Assembly (NCBI GenBank): GCA_001897155.1
Contig: MKSF01000008.1
Location: 60,287 to 124,286 of the forward strand
DNA length: 64,000 nucleotides
Origin: Bacteroidetes bacterium 47-18
GTDB taxonomy: Bacteria > Bacteroidota > Bacteroidia > Chitinophagales > Chitinophagaceae
Direction: 5' to 3'
Shown: piece by piece, positions 51,547 to 59,810 of the stretch
How positions within the stretch are numbered: the stretch's first letter is position 1
Layout of the letters: every line of letters starts with the position of its first letter
Notes under the pieces: generated by a model
Databases searched by the model: none
Seen by the model: only the letters and a program-made list of their open reading frames with translations
Told to the model about the DNA's origin: nothing
Translations under genes and position numbers: made by a program

Positions 51547-51600
51547 GCAGCTTACCGGATAAAAAGGCAGGCAGGTACAGCATGCTGTCCTATTTTGAAA

Positions 51601-51608
51601 TACTTTTG
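51601..51608 (+). promoter_or_regulatory. Promoter -7 element almost touching the rlmI start
   Basis: TACTTTTG matches TAnnTTTG and ends four bases before ATG 51613. The in-frame TTG at 51595 would precede it and cannot be in such a transcript. Confidence 0.5.
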
Positions 51609-51612
51609 CCCT

Positions 51613-52800
51613 ATGAAGCAGATCATTCTACATAAAGGCAAAGACAAGGCCGCCTGGCAATTGCATCCCTGGGTGTTTTCCGGGGCGATCAGGACAATAA
51701 CAGGCGAGCCGGAGAACGGGGAAATAGCGGAAGTTTTGAATACAGATGGGGAGTTTCTTGCTTACGGCGCTTATAATAACAGGTCCAGGGTAGCTGTAAG
51801 GCTCCTGGAATGGCACCGGGATATCCCGGTGGATGAGGGCTGGTGGCGCCATAAGCTGCAGACGGCCTTCACTAACAGGATGCATTTGCTGAACGGGCAG
51901 AACAATGCCGCCCGGCTGGTATTCGCAGAGGCTGATTTTTTACCGGGACTGATCGCCGATAAATACGGGGATTATATTTCCGTGCAGATCCATGCGGCCG
52001 TCACGGAAAAGATGAAGCATATCATTATAGAGGAGCTTGTAAAGCAGTTCGACCCTAAAGGTATTTACGAGCGCAGCGACCTGGGCTCCAGGGAGCATGA
52101 AGGGCTTCCTGACCATAACGGTGTATTATACGGCGCGGCACCTCCCGAGTTTGCGGCTATCATAGAGAACGGCATCCACTATCATGTAAATATCGCGGAA
52201 GGACAGAAATCGGGCTTCTACTGCGACCAGCGGGAGAACAGGCGCCTTACCGCACAGTATGTACAGAATAAGCGTGTGCTGGACTGCTTCTGCTATTCCG
52301 GCGGATTTACCTTAAACGCGCTGGCAGCCGGGGCTTCGGAGGTTATTTCCGTAGACAGCTCTGCGCTGGCGGTGGCTACCCTGCAGCGCAATGTGGCGCT
52401 GAACGGCCTGGATGCCGCCCGCCATACAGCGGTAAGATCGGATGTCAATCAATACCTGAGAACGCTGGGCGCACAGGAAGAGCGCTTCGATGTGATCATC
52501 CTGGACCCTCCCAAATACGCGCCCACGCGGTCTGCGCTGGAAAAGGCTTCTCGTGCTTATAAGGACCTGAACCTGAGAGGCCTGATGCTGCTGGAGCAGG
52601 GCGGGCTGCTGGCTACATTCTCCTGTTCGGGCGCGATGGATATAGAGACATTTAAGCAGGTGGTGGCCTGGGCGGCGCTGGATGCGGGCAGGCAGATACA
52701 GTTCATACGCCAGTTCTCACAGCCGGAAGATCACCCTGTACGTGCCAGCTTCCCGGAAGGGGAGTACCTGAAAGGGCTGCTGGTAAGAGTAGTGGTATAA
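51613..52800 (+). CDS. rlmI: 23S rRNA (cytosine) methyltransferase, RlmI family
   Basis: A 395-residue protein with an N-terminal PUA domain (HPWVFSGAIRTITGEPENGEI), a middle region with PGLIADKYGDYISVQ, and a C-terminal SAM-dependent methyltransferase domain (VLDCFCYSGGFTLNALAAGASEVISVD, then VIILDPPKYAP with the catalytic motif). CSGAMD near the C-terminus carries a conserved cysteine, as in m5C methyltransferases of this family. The ATG at 51613 lies directly after an exact -7 box, suggesting a leaderless transcript. Confidence 0.9.
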   Translation: MKQIILHKGKDKAAWQLHPWVFSGAIRTITGEPENGEIAEVLNTDGEFLAYGAYNNRSRVAVRLLEWHRDIPVDEGWWRHKLQTAFTNRMHLLNGQNNAARLVFAEADFLPGLIADKYGDYISVQIHAAVTEKMKHIIIEELVKQFDPKGIYERSDLGSREHEGLPDHNGVLYGAAPPEFAAIIENGIHYHVNIAEGQKSGFYCDQRENRRLTAQYVQNKRVLDCFCYSGGFTLNALAAGASEVISVDSSALAVATLQRNVALNGLDAARHTAVRSDVNQYLRTLGAQEERFDVIILDPPKYAPTRSALEKASRAYKDLNLRGLMLLEQGGLLATFSCSGAMDIETFKQVVAWAALDAGRQIQFIRQFSQPEDHPVRASFPEGEYLKGLLVRVVV

Positions 52801-52812
52801 GCTATGCTATAA

Positions 52813-52851
52813 AATACAAAAGAGACCGGCACTCCCGGTCTCTTTTGTATT
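52813..52851. terminator. Bidirectional terminator between rlmI and nusG
   Basis: AATACAAAAGAGACCGG and CCGGTCTCTTTTGTATT form a 17-base stem with T/A runs on both flanks, so it can serve both converging genes. Confidence 0.9.
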
Positions 52852-52871
52852 TATAAGATATTGGTGTCTTA

Positions 52872-53450
52872 TTAAACGATCTTTTCCACCTGCATAAAGC
52901 TGAGCTCCACGGGTTGGGGGCGTCCGAAGATCTTTACCACAACCTTAAGGCGCTTACGCTCTTCATTCACCTCTTCTATCTCGCCATTGAAGTCATTGAA
53001 CGCGCCGTCAATGATCTTGACGGTCTCTCCTACAATGAATGGCTCTGCAAAGCCGATGCCCTGCTCAGCCACGTCATCAATATTACCGAACATCTTGTTG
53101 ACCTCGGACTTCCTGAGCGCTATGGGATTTTCTTTCCCGAGGAAATGTATCACATTGGTCACGCTTTGTATGCCCTGGATCATCGTATCGTTCAGCTTAC
53201 CGTCCAGCGCTTCCAGCATGATATAGCCGGGGTACAGGATCTTTTCTCTTAAGACCTTTTTTCCGTTCTGGATCTTAAATATTTTTTCTGTGGGACACAG
53301 CACCTGAGTAATAGCATGAGACCAGCCATTGATCTGGATTTCCTTATCCAGGTATTCCTTTACTTTTTTCTCTTTACCACTCACTATACGTAATACATAC
53401 CATTTGGTCACCTGGTCGGTAGTATTGGTTGTAGTCTGATTGTCGCTCAT
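52872..53450 (-). CDS. nusG: Transcription termination/antitermination factor NusG
   Basis: A 192-residue NusG with the NGN domain (TKWYVLRIVSGKEKKVKEYLDKEI; LYPGYIMLEAL; VTNVIHFLGKENPIAL) and the C-terminal KOW motif (VGETVKIIDGAFNDFNGEIEEVNEERKRLKVVVKIFGRPQPVEL). It binds RNA polymerase and links it to Rho or ribosomes. Directly downstream of secE as usual, but a terminator and the convergent rlmI follow instead of rplK, so the ribosomal L11 operon is not attached here. Confidence 0.95.
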   Translation of the reverse strand: MSDNQTTTNTTDQVTKWYVLRIVSGKEKKVKEYLDKEIQINGWSHAITQVLCPTEKIFKIQNGKKVLREKILYPGYIMLEALDGKLNDTMIQGIQSVTNVIHFLGKENPIALRKSEVNKMFGNIDDVAEQGIGFAEPFIVGETVKIIDGAFNDFNGEIEEVNEERKRLKVVVKIFGRPQPVELSFMQVEKIV

Positions 53451-53493
53451 TGTTTAGTTTCAAATTAATCTTAATGAATGATATCCGGTTATT

Positions 53494-53682
53494 TTACACA
53501 CCGTAAATTAATTTCATTACAAATTCAGAGGCACCATTCATACCTAACAGTATCAGCGTGATCACTAATAAAGCCACCAGGACGATAATGGTAGATTGTT
53601 GTAATTCATTCCATTTGGGCCAGGTTACCTTGTGGATCAGCTCATCATAGGATTCCTGAACGTATTTGCCGAATTTACTCAT
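53494..53682 (-). CDS. secE: Preprotein translocase subunit SecE
   Basis: A 62-residue single-span membrane protein with the conserved amphipathic helix (SYDELIHKVTWPKWNELQQSTIIVL) and one transmembrane segment. It is the essential gamma-like subunit of SecYEG. It is preceded by tRNA-Trp and followed 43 bases later by nusG, the usual bacterial order. Confidence 0.93.
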   Translation of the reverse strand: MSKFGKYVQESYDELIHKVTWPKWNELQQSTIIVLVALLVITLILLGMNGASEFVMKLIYGV

Positions 53683-53784
53683 ACATCAATTTATTTTTCG
53701 GGTATATTAATAATACAAAAATGTTTAATGGTAAGGTGTTATCCTCATCCATTAAACAAATATACATAAAATTTGATTATTTTG

Positions 53785-53855
53785 CACGGGCACCAGGATT
53801 CGAACCCAGATCAAAGGTTTTGGAGACCTCTATTCTACCATTGAACTATGCCCGT
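53785..53855 (-). tRNA. tRNA-Trp (CCA)
   Basis: On the minus strand ACGGGCA and TGCCCGT form the acceptor arm; the anticodon loop GTCTCCAAAAC gives anticodon CCA; the T-loop GGTTCGAATCC is standard. The tRNA-Trp-secE-nusG order is common in Bacteroidota. No CCA is encoded. Confidence 0.97.
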
Positions 53856-53904
53856 AGGGATTAAACAGCAAGCACTGGGGCTTGCCTGTTGATTTAATGG
53901 AGTG

Positions 53905-53936
53905 CAAATATACGTATTGTTAATTCAATATTCCAA
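53905..53936 (-). promoter_or_regulatory. Promoter of the tRNA-Trp-secE-nusG unit
   Basis: On the minus strand TTG (53934-53936), 21 bases, then TATATTTG (53905-53912), an exact TAnnTTTG. It starts the transcript about 45 bases before tRNA-Trp. Confidence 0.7.
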
Positions 53937-53986
53937 CAATTTTTTTATTTTTATAGAAATCTCATTCGGCACACAATCCCCAACCT

Positions 53987-54424
53987 ATGATACGATCAGA
54001 AAAATGGTTTTTTACGGCTGTTCTTGCAGGAATATGGCTGTCCGTCACCGCGTGGTCACAGGATACCGGCTCCTGGAAGAAGGAGCAGCTTTACAGCGCG
54101 GACGCGCTTGCGGGTAAAGTCAGGAAGGCAGATACTTCGGGTATCTATATCCTGAATACCGGACCCATGGAAGATATATTATATGCTATCCATATCGGCC
54201 CGGTGGAAAATAAGAAATACGTGGACCGGCTGGCCGCCCTTTTGCCCCGCCTGGATAAGCGGCGGGAAGTTATCATTTATTGCGGCTGCTGCCCGCTGAA
54301 GGCCTGTCCCAACCTGTCGCCGGCATATGAATTGCTGGACCGGAGCGGGTTTAAGGTAAAGGTGCTGGCGCTGGAACAGGATCTGGAGGAAGATTGGATA
54401 GCGAAAAAATATCCGTTACAATGA
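53987..54424 (+). CDS. Secreted rhodanese-like domain protein
   Basis: A 145-residue protein with a signal peptide (to about AWSQ, residue 25) and a rhodanese-like fold. Its active loop reads YCGCCPLKACPNLSPAY, which has four cysteines (CxCC, then C) rather than the single C of canonical rhodaneses, followed by a helix with LLDRSGFKVKVLAL. It is located in the periplasm or outside. Sulfur transfer or thiol chemistry is inferred from the fold; the extra cysteines could instead bind a metal. Confidence 0.76.
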   Translation: MIRSEKWFFTAVLAGIWLSVTAWSQDTGSWKKEQLYSADALAGKVRKADTSGIYILNTGPMEDILYAIHIGPVENKKYVDRLAALLPRLDKRREVIIYCGCCPLKACPNLSPAYELLDRSGFKVKVLALEQDLEEDWIAKKYPLQ

Positions 54425-54527
54425 CCCAACCTATTTTTGAAATTAGTTGTCTTATTCAGTATGTAAATAAAAATTAAATTCTATTTTTATAACGTGTTAA
54501 ATTATTATTATAGAAATCTGTTTAGAT

Positions 54528-56633
54528 ATGAATAAGATATTTTTATCCATTGTAGCGTTGTTGTTCGGCATGCAGGCCGCCAGAGCGCAAATGCCGGACT
54601 GCCTGAATAGCGGCGGTTACATCTATCTCCAGTATGGTACCGGTATCAGGAACTGGGATCCGGAGCAGGCCATCGGTCCCGCTAATCCTACTGTCAATAC
54701 CATCGTACTGCCCGGCGGTGCAGGCGGACTGGCAGTTTCCGATTTCCTGGGCATAGGTCCTACCTATAAGACCTTCTATACCACAGTAGGCAGCAATTAC
54801 TATTACTATGACGGTACCGCCTGGGTGAATACCACTCATAATACAGGTGCCGGGCCTGCTGTGAACATTACTGCGGGCGGCGGGTATATCTTCAATCTTG
54901 CAGGTGGTGCAGGGACCGTATATCGCTATGATGGTACCGGTCCGGGCGTTATGGTGCTGAACCTGGGAGGAATGCTGACAGGCCCATGGGATATGGCTGC
55001 AGATAAGGATGGCAATTTCTTCCTGCTAAAGCTGACGAACCCGCAATGGCTGCGTAAATATGATCCGAACGGTACGCTGGTCCAGGAATATCCGCTGGTG
55101 AATGCCACAACCAACTATAACCTGGGTGGCGGCCTGGCCGTATTCTGTGACAGTGTATATTTTACCAACCAGGATGGCGTATACAGCGGTGTTATAAAAG
55201 ATGATACGGTATATTTTAATCCCACCGCGCTGAATCCTGTACCTGCATTTCCTTATTACGAGGATATTGCATCCTGTGAATCAGGCTCCCAGACGGTAGC
55301 TGTAGGCCCGGATACCAGCTTTTATTTGTACAGGGGCTGTATGAGCGGAATAGTGAAGTTCCAGATCAAGCCAAGACAGGATACCGTAAAGCTGAAGCTG
55401 AACCTGTTGGGTAACGCGCAGAACGGACTGGATTATGGCTGGCTGGATACCCAGATGGTATTCCGCCCGGGAGATACCGTACAATATATGGAGATCATTC
55501 CGTTGCTGAGAAACCCGTCTGTGGGCAATAAGAACCTTAAGATCGAAGTGCTTTCGCCTAACCCATGTAATCTGGCCGAATACAAGGTGGTGAGAACGAT
55601 AGACGTCCTGATCAAAGATTCACTGGAAGTGGATATCATTTCTCCTCCGGTTACCGTATGCCCGGGTGATACCGTTACCATTACAGCGACCAAAGACCCG
55701 ATACTGGATCATTTCTGGGAACCTTCCAATCTTATTTTCGGCAATGGCCTGACAGTGAAAGCATCGCCTTCCCTGACCACTACCTACAGCATCAGGGTGG
55801 AATATCCGGGAGCGCCGTCTACCTGTCCGCCAAGAACCAAGAAATATACCGTTACGGTAGAGCCTTACCCGGTTATCAGGGTACCGGATGACTTTATCAT
55901 CTGTCTTACCGATAGCATGACCTTTGACGTAGGCGTGACGCCGGATAACCCGAAATATGATGTGACCTGGATACCGGCCAACGGCTTCAGCAATCCGAAG
56001 AATATGAACTCCAAATTCTTTGACAACCCGGGAACCTATACCAAGATCCTGAGGGTAGCCACACCGATAGCAAAATGTACGAAAGAAGAAGAATTCACCG
56101 TTACCATAATGCCGCCGTTCAAGATAACAGAGCTGTCCAATGACACTACCATCCGTTACGGCGATTCCATCAGGCTGACGGCAAAAGGAGAGAACGCTGC
56201 TATCTGGGTATGGAACCCGACCAGGTCTATCAGGGACTACAGCTTTGAGACCGTCACAGTATGGCCTAAGGAGTCTACCATTTATACGGCCATTGTATTT
56301 GATGAGTTCGGATGTAAGGATAGCGGGCAGGTAGAGGTGAAAGTGGTGTATCAGCCCAAGCTTATGATGCCGAATGCCTTCTCGCCGAATGGTGACGGAC
56401 TGAACGATGTCTTCAAAATAGAAGGCAGGCAATATGAAAGGCTGATCAGCTTCCAGGTATTTGACCGCAACGGAACCAAGGTGTTTGAAACCACTAATAT
56501 CAATAAAGGCTGGGATGGTACTTACCTGAACGGAGAAAAAGCAGGGGCCGGTGTTTATTTCTACTTCATAGAAATGGCCAATGTGGACAGGGAAACCTTC
56601 CAGTTCAAAGGAGACGTAACATTAACACGCTAA
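54528..56633 (+). CDS. Gliding-motility-type secreted protein with T9SS type B C-terminal domain
   Basis: A 701-residue secreted protein: signal peptide (to about ARAQ), a beta-propeller-like region of variable repeats (about 35-255), then Ig/PKD-like domains (VCPGDTVTITATKD, ISICLTDSMTFDVG-like strands) and the C-terminal motif LMMPNAFSPNGDGLNDVFKI with GVYFYFIEMA, the gliding-motility-associated/T9SS type B sorting domain. This predicts T9SS export and surface or secreted location. The function is unknown. Terminator follows within 25 bases. Confidence 0.87.
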   Translation: MNKIFLSIVALLFGMQAARAQMPDCLNSGGYIYLQYGTGIRNWDPEQAIGPANPTVNTIVLPGGAGGLAVSDFLGIGPTYKTFYTTVGSNYYYYDGTAWVNTTHNTGAGPAVNITAGGGYIFNLAGGAGTVYRYDGTGPGVMVLNLGGMLTGPWDMAADKDGNFFLLKLTNPQWLRKYDPNGTLVQEYPLVNATTNYNLGGGLAVFCDSVYFTNQDGVYSGVIKDDTVYFNPTALNPVPAFPYYEDIASCESGSQTVAVGPDTSFYLYRGCMSGIVKFQIKPRQDTVKLKLNLLGNAQNGLDYGWLDTQMVFRPGDTVQYMEIIPLLRNPSVGNKNLKIEVLSPNPCNLAEYKVVRTIDVLIKDSLEVDIISPPVTVCPGDTVTITATKDPILDHFWEPSNLIFGNGLTVKASPSLTTTYSIRVEYPGAPSTCPPRTKKYTVTVEPYPVIRVPDDFIICLTDSMTFDVGVTPDNPKYDVTWIPANGFSNPKNMNSKFFDNPGTYTKILRVATPIAKCTKEEEFTVTIMPPFKITELSNDTTIRYGDSIRLTAKGENAAIWVWNPTRSIRDYSFETVTVWPKESTIYTAIVFDEFGCKDSGQVEVKVVYQPKLMMPNAFSPNGDGLNDVFKIEGRQYERLISFQVFDRNGTKVFETTNINKGWDGTYLNGEKAGAGVYFYFIEMANVDRETFQFKGDVTLTR

Positions 56634-56654
56634 TCACATAGCTTCTGACATAGG

Positions 56655-56686
56655 AAAAAGGGCTGCCCGTTTTGGGCAGCCTTTTC
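56655..56686 (+). terminator. Terminator of the T9SS type B gene
   Basis: GGCTGCCC (56661-56668) and GGGCAGCC (56674-56681) pair, flanked by AAAAA and TTTT. Confidence 0.83.
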
Positions 56687-56940
56687 CTGTTTTTAAATAC
56701 CTTGTTCCTGTTAATGGTGTAATTGATAACCCGGTATCAAAGAGTGTACGCCGGTAGATAAGGATGCTGCCTGTAAAAGTTTCCCTTACTTTTATTATCA
56801 GGCATAAGTGCCTCCCCCGGCAGTTGCTTTTCACCGGCAAGCGTGGTAAATACCGGCTACGTTTCCCGGCTCCGTGTACGCGCTTCGGCCTCCGGAAAAA
56901 ATGAGCGCAGCGGTAACCGTAATTTACCGATTTTTGCAGC
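56687..56940. other. Non-coding stretch before the 56941 gene
   Basis: About 250 bases without a protein-like frame. The imperfect inverted element CCGGTATCAAAGAGTGTACGCCGG lies near 56732. Close to the next start codon sits GATTTTTG, one base from the -7 consensus, ending four bases before ATG 56941. Confidence 0.4.
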
Positions 56941-57231
56941 ATGATAACAACGAAAAGGCATGGATACCTGCAGGTGTACCTGCAGACATTATGTCCGCCG
57001 GAAGTGATGGACAGCTTTCTTTTGCAATTGCAGGCTATGGATATACAGCCGGAATATGAGGTACGTCACGGGGATTTCAGGGAATACGAATTCTGCTACG
57101 AGGGTACCCGGATGGTCATTCAGTACGATGCCTTTGTAGGAATATGCCTGTATGCGGATAGCCTGGAAAATGCTACGGCAGCGGAAGAAGAAAAATTGTT
57201 GCGCCTGGCGGACCTGTTGCTGGGAGCGTAA
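56941..57231 (+). CDS. Small conserved-looking hypothetical protein
   Basis: A 96-residue soluble protein with helix-strand alternation: VYLQTLCPPEVMDSFLLQLQAMDIQPEYEVRHGD, then strand EYEFCYEGTRMVIQYDAFVGICLYADS, and an acidic helical end. No signal peptide, membrane segment or known motif. I do not recognise a family. The ATG follows a near-consensus -7 box by four bases, so it may be leaderless. Possible alternatives are a spurious frame, but codon use is like its neighbours. Confidence 0.6.
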   Translation: MITTKRHGYLQVYLQTLCPPEVMDSFLLQLQAMDIQPEYEVRHGDFREYEFCYEGTRMVIQYDAFVGICLYADSLENATAAEEEKLLRLADLLLGA

Positions 57232-57236
57232 GGGCA

Positions 57237-57285
57237 AAATAAAAACCGAACTGCTTTACATTCTGAAAATATAAAACAGTTCGGT
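57237..57285 (-). terminator. Terminator of the 41-residue lipoprotein gene
   Basis: On the minus strand ACCGAACTG and CAGTTCGGT pair over a loop of about 23 bases, followed by TTTTATTTT, 28 bases past the stop codon at 57314. Confidence 0.75.
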
Positions 57286-57313
57286 CTGGGCTCTTAATGA
57301 CAGGGAGGAAAGT

Positions 57314-57439
57314 TTATTTCCAGCTACTGATCTCCATACGCTCAGGACATCCTGATTTGGAAGAGCCGCAGGACTGTAACGATACTACCGCACAGCAGGC
57401 AAACAGCACAATGCTTATATATTTATAAATTTTTTTCAT
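57314..57439 (-). CDS. 41-residue putative lipoprotein
   Basis: A very short protein consisting of a signal (MKKIYKYISIVLFACCAVVSLQSC) and only about 18 residues after the lipobox cysteine (SLQSC). The mature part GSSKSGCPERMEISSWK carries a second cysteine. A CAGGAG stretch directly before ATG 57439 supports this start; a longer frame to 57502 adds 21 residues. It has its own terminator. Function unknown. Confidence 0.65.
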   Translation of the reverse strand: MKKIYKYISIVLFACCAVVSLQSCGSSKSGCPERMEISSWK

Positions 57440-57513
57440 CTCCTGGATTTTTTTTATTTCTTTACGTAAAGATACTAAATTACATAAAAATTCCCAAAAC
57501 AAAATAATTTTTA

Positions 57514-58857
57514 ATGAGATTACATTTCATTGCTGTAGGGGGTGCGATAATGCACCAGCTGGCTATTGCATTGCAACGGAAAGGATACCATATAACAGGC
57601 AGTGATGACGAGATCACGGATCCTGCAAAGAGTAATCTTGCGGAAGCCGGGCTGCTTCCCGAAGTTCCCGGATGGTTCCCGGAAAAGATCACAGGCGACC
57701 TGGATGGTATCATCCTGGGTATGCACGCCAAAGCGGATAACCCGGAGCTGGTAAGAGCCGGGGAGTTAGGGCTTAAGATCTATTCTTTCCCGGAATATAT
57801 ATACGAGGTCTCAAAGAATAAGAAGCGGGTAGTGGTTGCGGGCAGCCATGGCAAGACCACCACCACCTCTATGATCATGCATGTGCTGAAAGAGAGCGGG
57901 CTGGCGTTTGATTACCTGGTAGGTGCGAGAGTAGCGGGATTTGAGCAGTCGGTAAAGATCACCGATGCGCCCGTTATCATCCTGGAAGGAGACGAATACC
58001 CGGCCTCTGTGATAGAAAAAAGACCCAAGATACACTTTTACAGGCCCCATATCTCGGTACTTACCGGCATCGCCTGGGATCACGTTAACGTATTCCCCAC
58101 CTTCAGCAATTACAGGGAGCAGTTCGATATATACCTCCGGACATTTACAGAAGATAGTGTGCTGATATACAACCGGGAAGACGCGGAGGTCAGGTTCCTG
58201 GGAGAGAAGTTCAGCAATGTTTTCCGCACCGTACCCTACCAGACGCCCGACTTTATTATTGCGGATAATACCGTGGTTGTAAGCACGCCGTATGGTGAGC
58301 AGCCCTTACAGATATTCGGGAGCCATAATATGCAGAATATGGAAGCGGCCAGGATGGTATGTAATGAGCTGGGCATTGATGATCTGAAATTCTATAAGTC
58401 CATAGCGACTTTCCAGGGAGCGGCACGCCGGTTTGAAAAGATCAGTGAAAGAGAGGGCTTTACAGCCTACAGGGATTTCGCGCATGCGCCTTCAAAGCTC
58501 AAAGCTACATTGAAAGGCGCAAGAAACCAGTTTGCTGAGCATTACCTGGTGGCCTGCTTTGAGCTGCATACCTACAGCAGCCTGAATGCGGACTTCCTGA
58601 AAGAATATGAAGGCGCTATGGAGCATTGTGATGCGGGCGCCGTCTTTTTCAGCACGCACGCGCTCAACCTGAAAGGACTGCCTCCTTTATCAAAAGAAGA
58701 TGTGAAGCGGCACTTCAAGCGGGATGATCTTGTCGTGTTTGATAAAAAAGAGGAGCTGGAGGAATGGATACAGGATGCTGTTGCCGGGTCGGACCGGCCG
58801 GTATGCCTGCTTTTGATGAGCTCTGGAACCTTTGACGGGATGCGTACGGATTTCTGA
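57514..58857 (+). CDS. mpl: Mpl-type murein peptide ligase
   Basis: A 447-residue Mur ligase with IAVGGAIMHQLAIALQRKGYHITGSDD at the N-terminus, Walker-type GSHGKTTTTSMIMHVLKE, central domain DEYPASVIEKRPKIHFY and C-terminal AYRDFAHAPSKLKATLKG and ACFELHTYSSLN. The missing MurC-specific patterns and the length fit Mpl, which ligates the recycled tripeptide L-Ala-gamma-D-Glu-meso-diaminopimelate to UDP-N-acetylmuramate. It is placed in cell-wall recycling; dapD in the window provides diaminopimelate precursors. Terminator follows. Confidence 0.9.
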   Translation: MRLHFIAVGGAIMHQLAIALQRKGYHITGSDDEITDPAKSNLAEAGLLPEVPGWFPEKITGDLDGIILGMHAKADNPELVRAGELGLKIYSFPEYIYEVSKNKKRVVVAGSHGKTTTTSMIMHVLKESGLAFDYLVGARVAGFEQSVKITDAPVIILEGDEYPASVIEKRPKIHFYRPHISVLTGIAWDHVNVFPTFSNYREQFDIYLRTFTEDSVLIYNREDAEVRFLGEKFSNVFRTVPYQTPDFIIADNTVVVSTPYGEQPLQIFGSHNMQNMEAARMVCNELGIDDLKFYKSIATFQGAARRFEKISEREGFTAYRDFAHAPSKLKATLKGARNQFAEHYLVACFELHTYSSLNADFLKEYEGAMEHCDAGAVFFSTHALNLKGLPPLSKEDVKRHFKRDDLVVFDKKEELEEWIQDAVAGSDRPVCLLLMSSGTFDGMRTDF

Positions 58858-58877
58858 GACCAGGTACCTTGTAAAAC

Positions 58878-58906
58878 AAAGGGCCGCGGTATATCCGCGG
58901 CCCTTT
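58878..58906 (+). terminator. Terminator of mpl
   Basis: AAAGGGCCGCGG and CCGCGGCCCTTT pair perfectly around TATAT. The T run is short, but the stem is GC-rich. Confidence 0.78.
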
Positions 58907-58985
58907 GCCTATTTAAGATAAAATGACTGTCTGCTTGCAGGAAACAATCTCGTTATAGCACCTTATGACGTTCCCGGCCTTACCC

Positions 58986-59810
58986 TTACAGGTGTATCCT
59001 GACGGAGGCTACCGGCTCTTCCATAAAGAGCCGTGCACCCTGGTCGAACGCAGCGGCATCATCGGTAGTGTAATATTCGCTGGTACCGCCTGCAGACAAG
59101 CTGTGAGCGATCTCCGGGTGATTGTCCAGGTACTGCTTCAGGCTCATTGCTACAAGCTCTCCCTGTCCGACCAGTTGTACATGCGGGGGAAGGAACTTCC
59201 TGATCCTGTCCTGTATCATCGGGTAATGGGTACAGGCCATGATGACCGTATCGATCTCCGGGGATTGTGCCATAAGCGCCTTTACATCCTTTTGTATATA
59301 ATAATCCATGGCTTCATTCTCCGCTTCGCCGCTTTCTATAAAGGGCACCCACATTGGGCAGGCCTGCTGGAATACGGCCAGTTCCGGGAAAAACTTATGG
59401 AGCTCTATGGCATAGGACTGTGATTGTACCGTTCCCCGGGTCGCCAGGATCCCGATATGGCCGCTCCCGGTATAGCTTCCTACGGTCTCTGCCGTAGGCC
59501 TTATCACGCCCAGTACCTTCAGCGAAGGATCAAAATGCGGCAGGTCTTTTTGCTGTATGGTCCTTAATGCTTTGGCAGAAGCCGTATTGCAGGCCAGGAT
59601 AACAAGCGGGCAATGCCGGCGGTGCAGCCACCGGACACATTCCAGCGTGTACTCGTAAACCGTTTCAAAGCTGCGGTTGCCGTAAGGGGCCCTTGCGTTA
59701 TCTCCCAGGTAGATATAATCATATTGCGGAAGCTGCTGCCGGATCGCCTTGAAGACCGTAAGACCACCGAAGCCGGAATCAAAAATACCGATAGGTTGTT
59801 TCATAATCAT
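58986..59810 (-). CDS. murI: Glutamate racemase
   Basis: A 274-residue enzyme that makes D-glutamate for peptidoglycan. The motifs are IGIFDSGFGGLTV with the first catalytic region, YLGDNARAPYG, VILACNTASAKAL with catalytic cysteine 1 and VIMACTHYPMI with catalytic cysteine 2. It begins at ATG 59810, which overlaps the stop codon of the M1 peptidase gene by the sequence ATGA, so the two are probably translationally coupled. Confidence 0.95.
   Translation of the reverse strand: MIMKQPIGIFDSGFGGLTVFKAIRQQLPQYDYIYLGDNARAPYGNRSFETVYEYTLECVRWLHRRHCPLVILACNTASAKALRTIQQKDLPHFDPSLKVLGVIRPTAETVGSYTGSGHIGILATRGTVQSQSYAIELHKFFPELAVFQQACPMWVPFIESGEAENEAMDYYIQKDVKALMAQSPEIDTVIMACTHYPMIQDRIRKFLPPHVQLVGQGELVAMSLKQYLDNHPEIAHSLSAGGTSEYYTTDDAAAFDQGARLFMEEPVASVRIHL

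Noticed and set aside
51595..51612. TTG start for rlmI
   Set aside because: It overlaps the -7 box TACTTTTG; ATG 51613 starts the PUA domain normally.
55620..56432. 270-codon minus-strand frame opposite the T9SS type B gene
   Set aside because: Shadow of a clear plus-strand gene with a full sorting domain; the product is arginine/glycine-rich noise.
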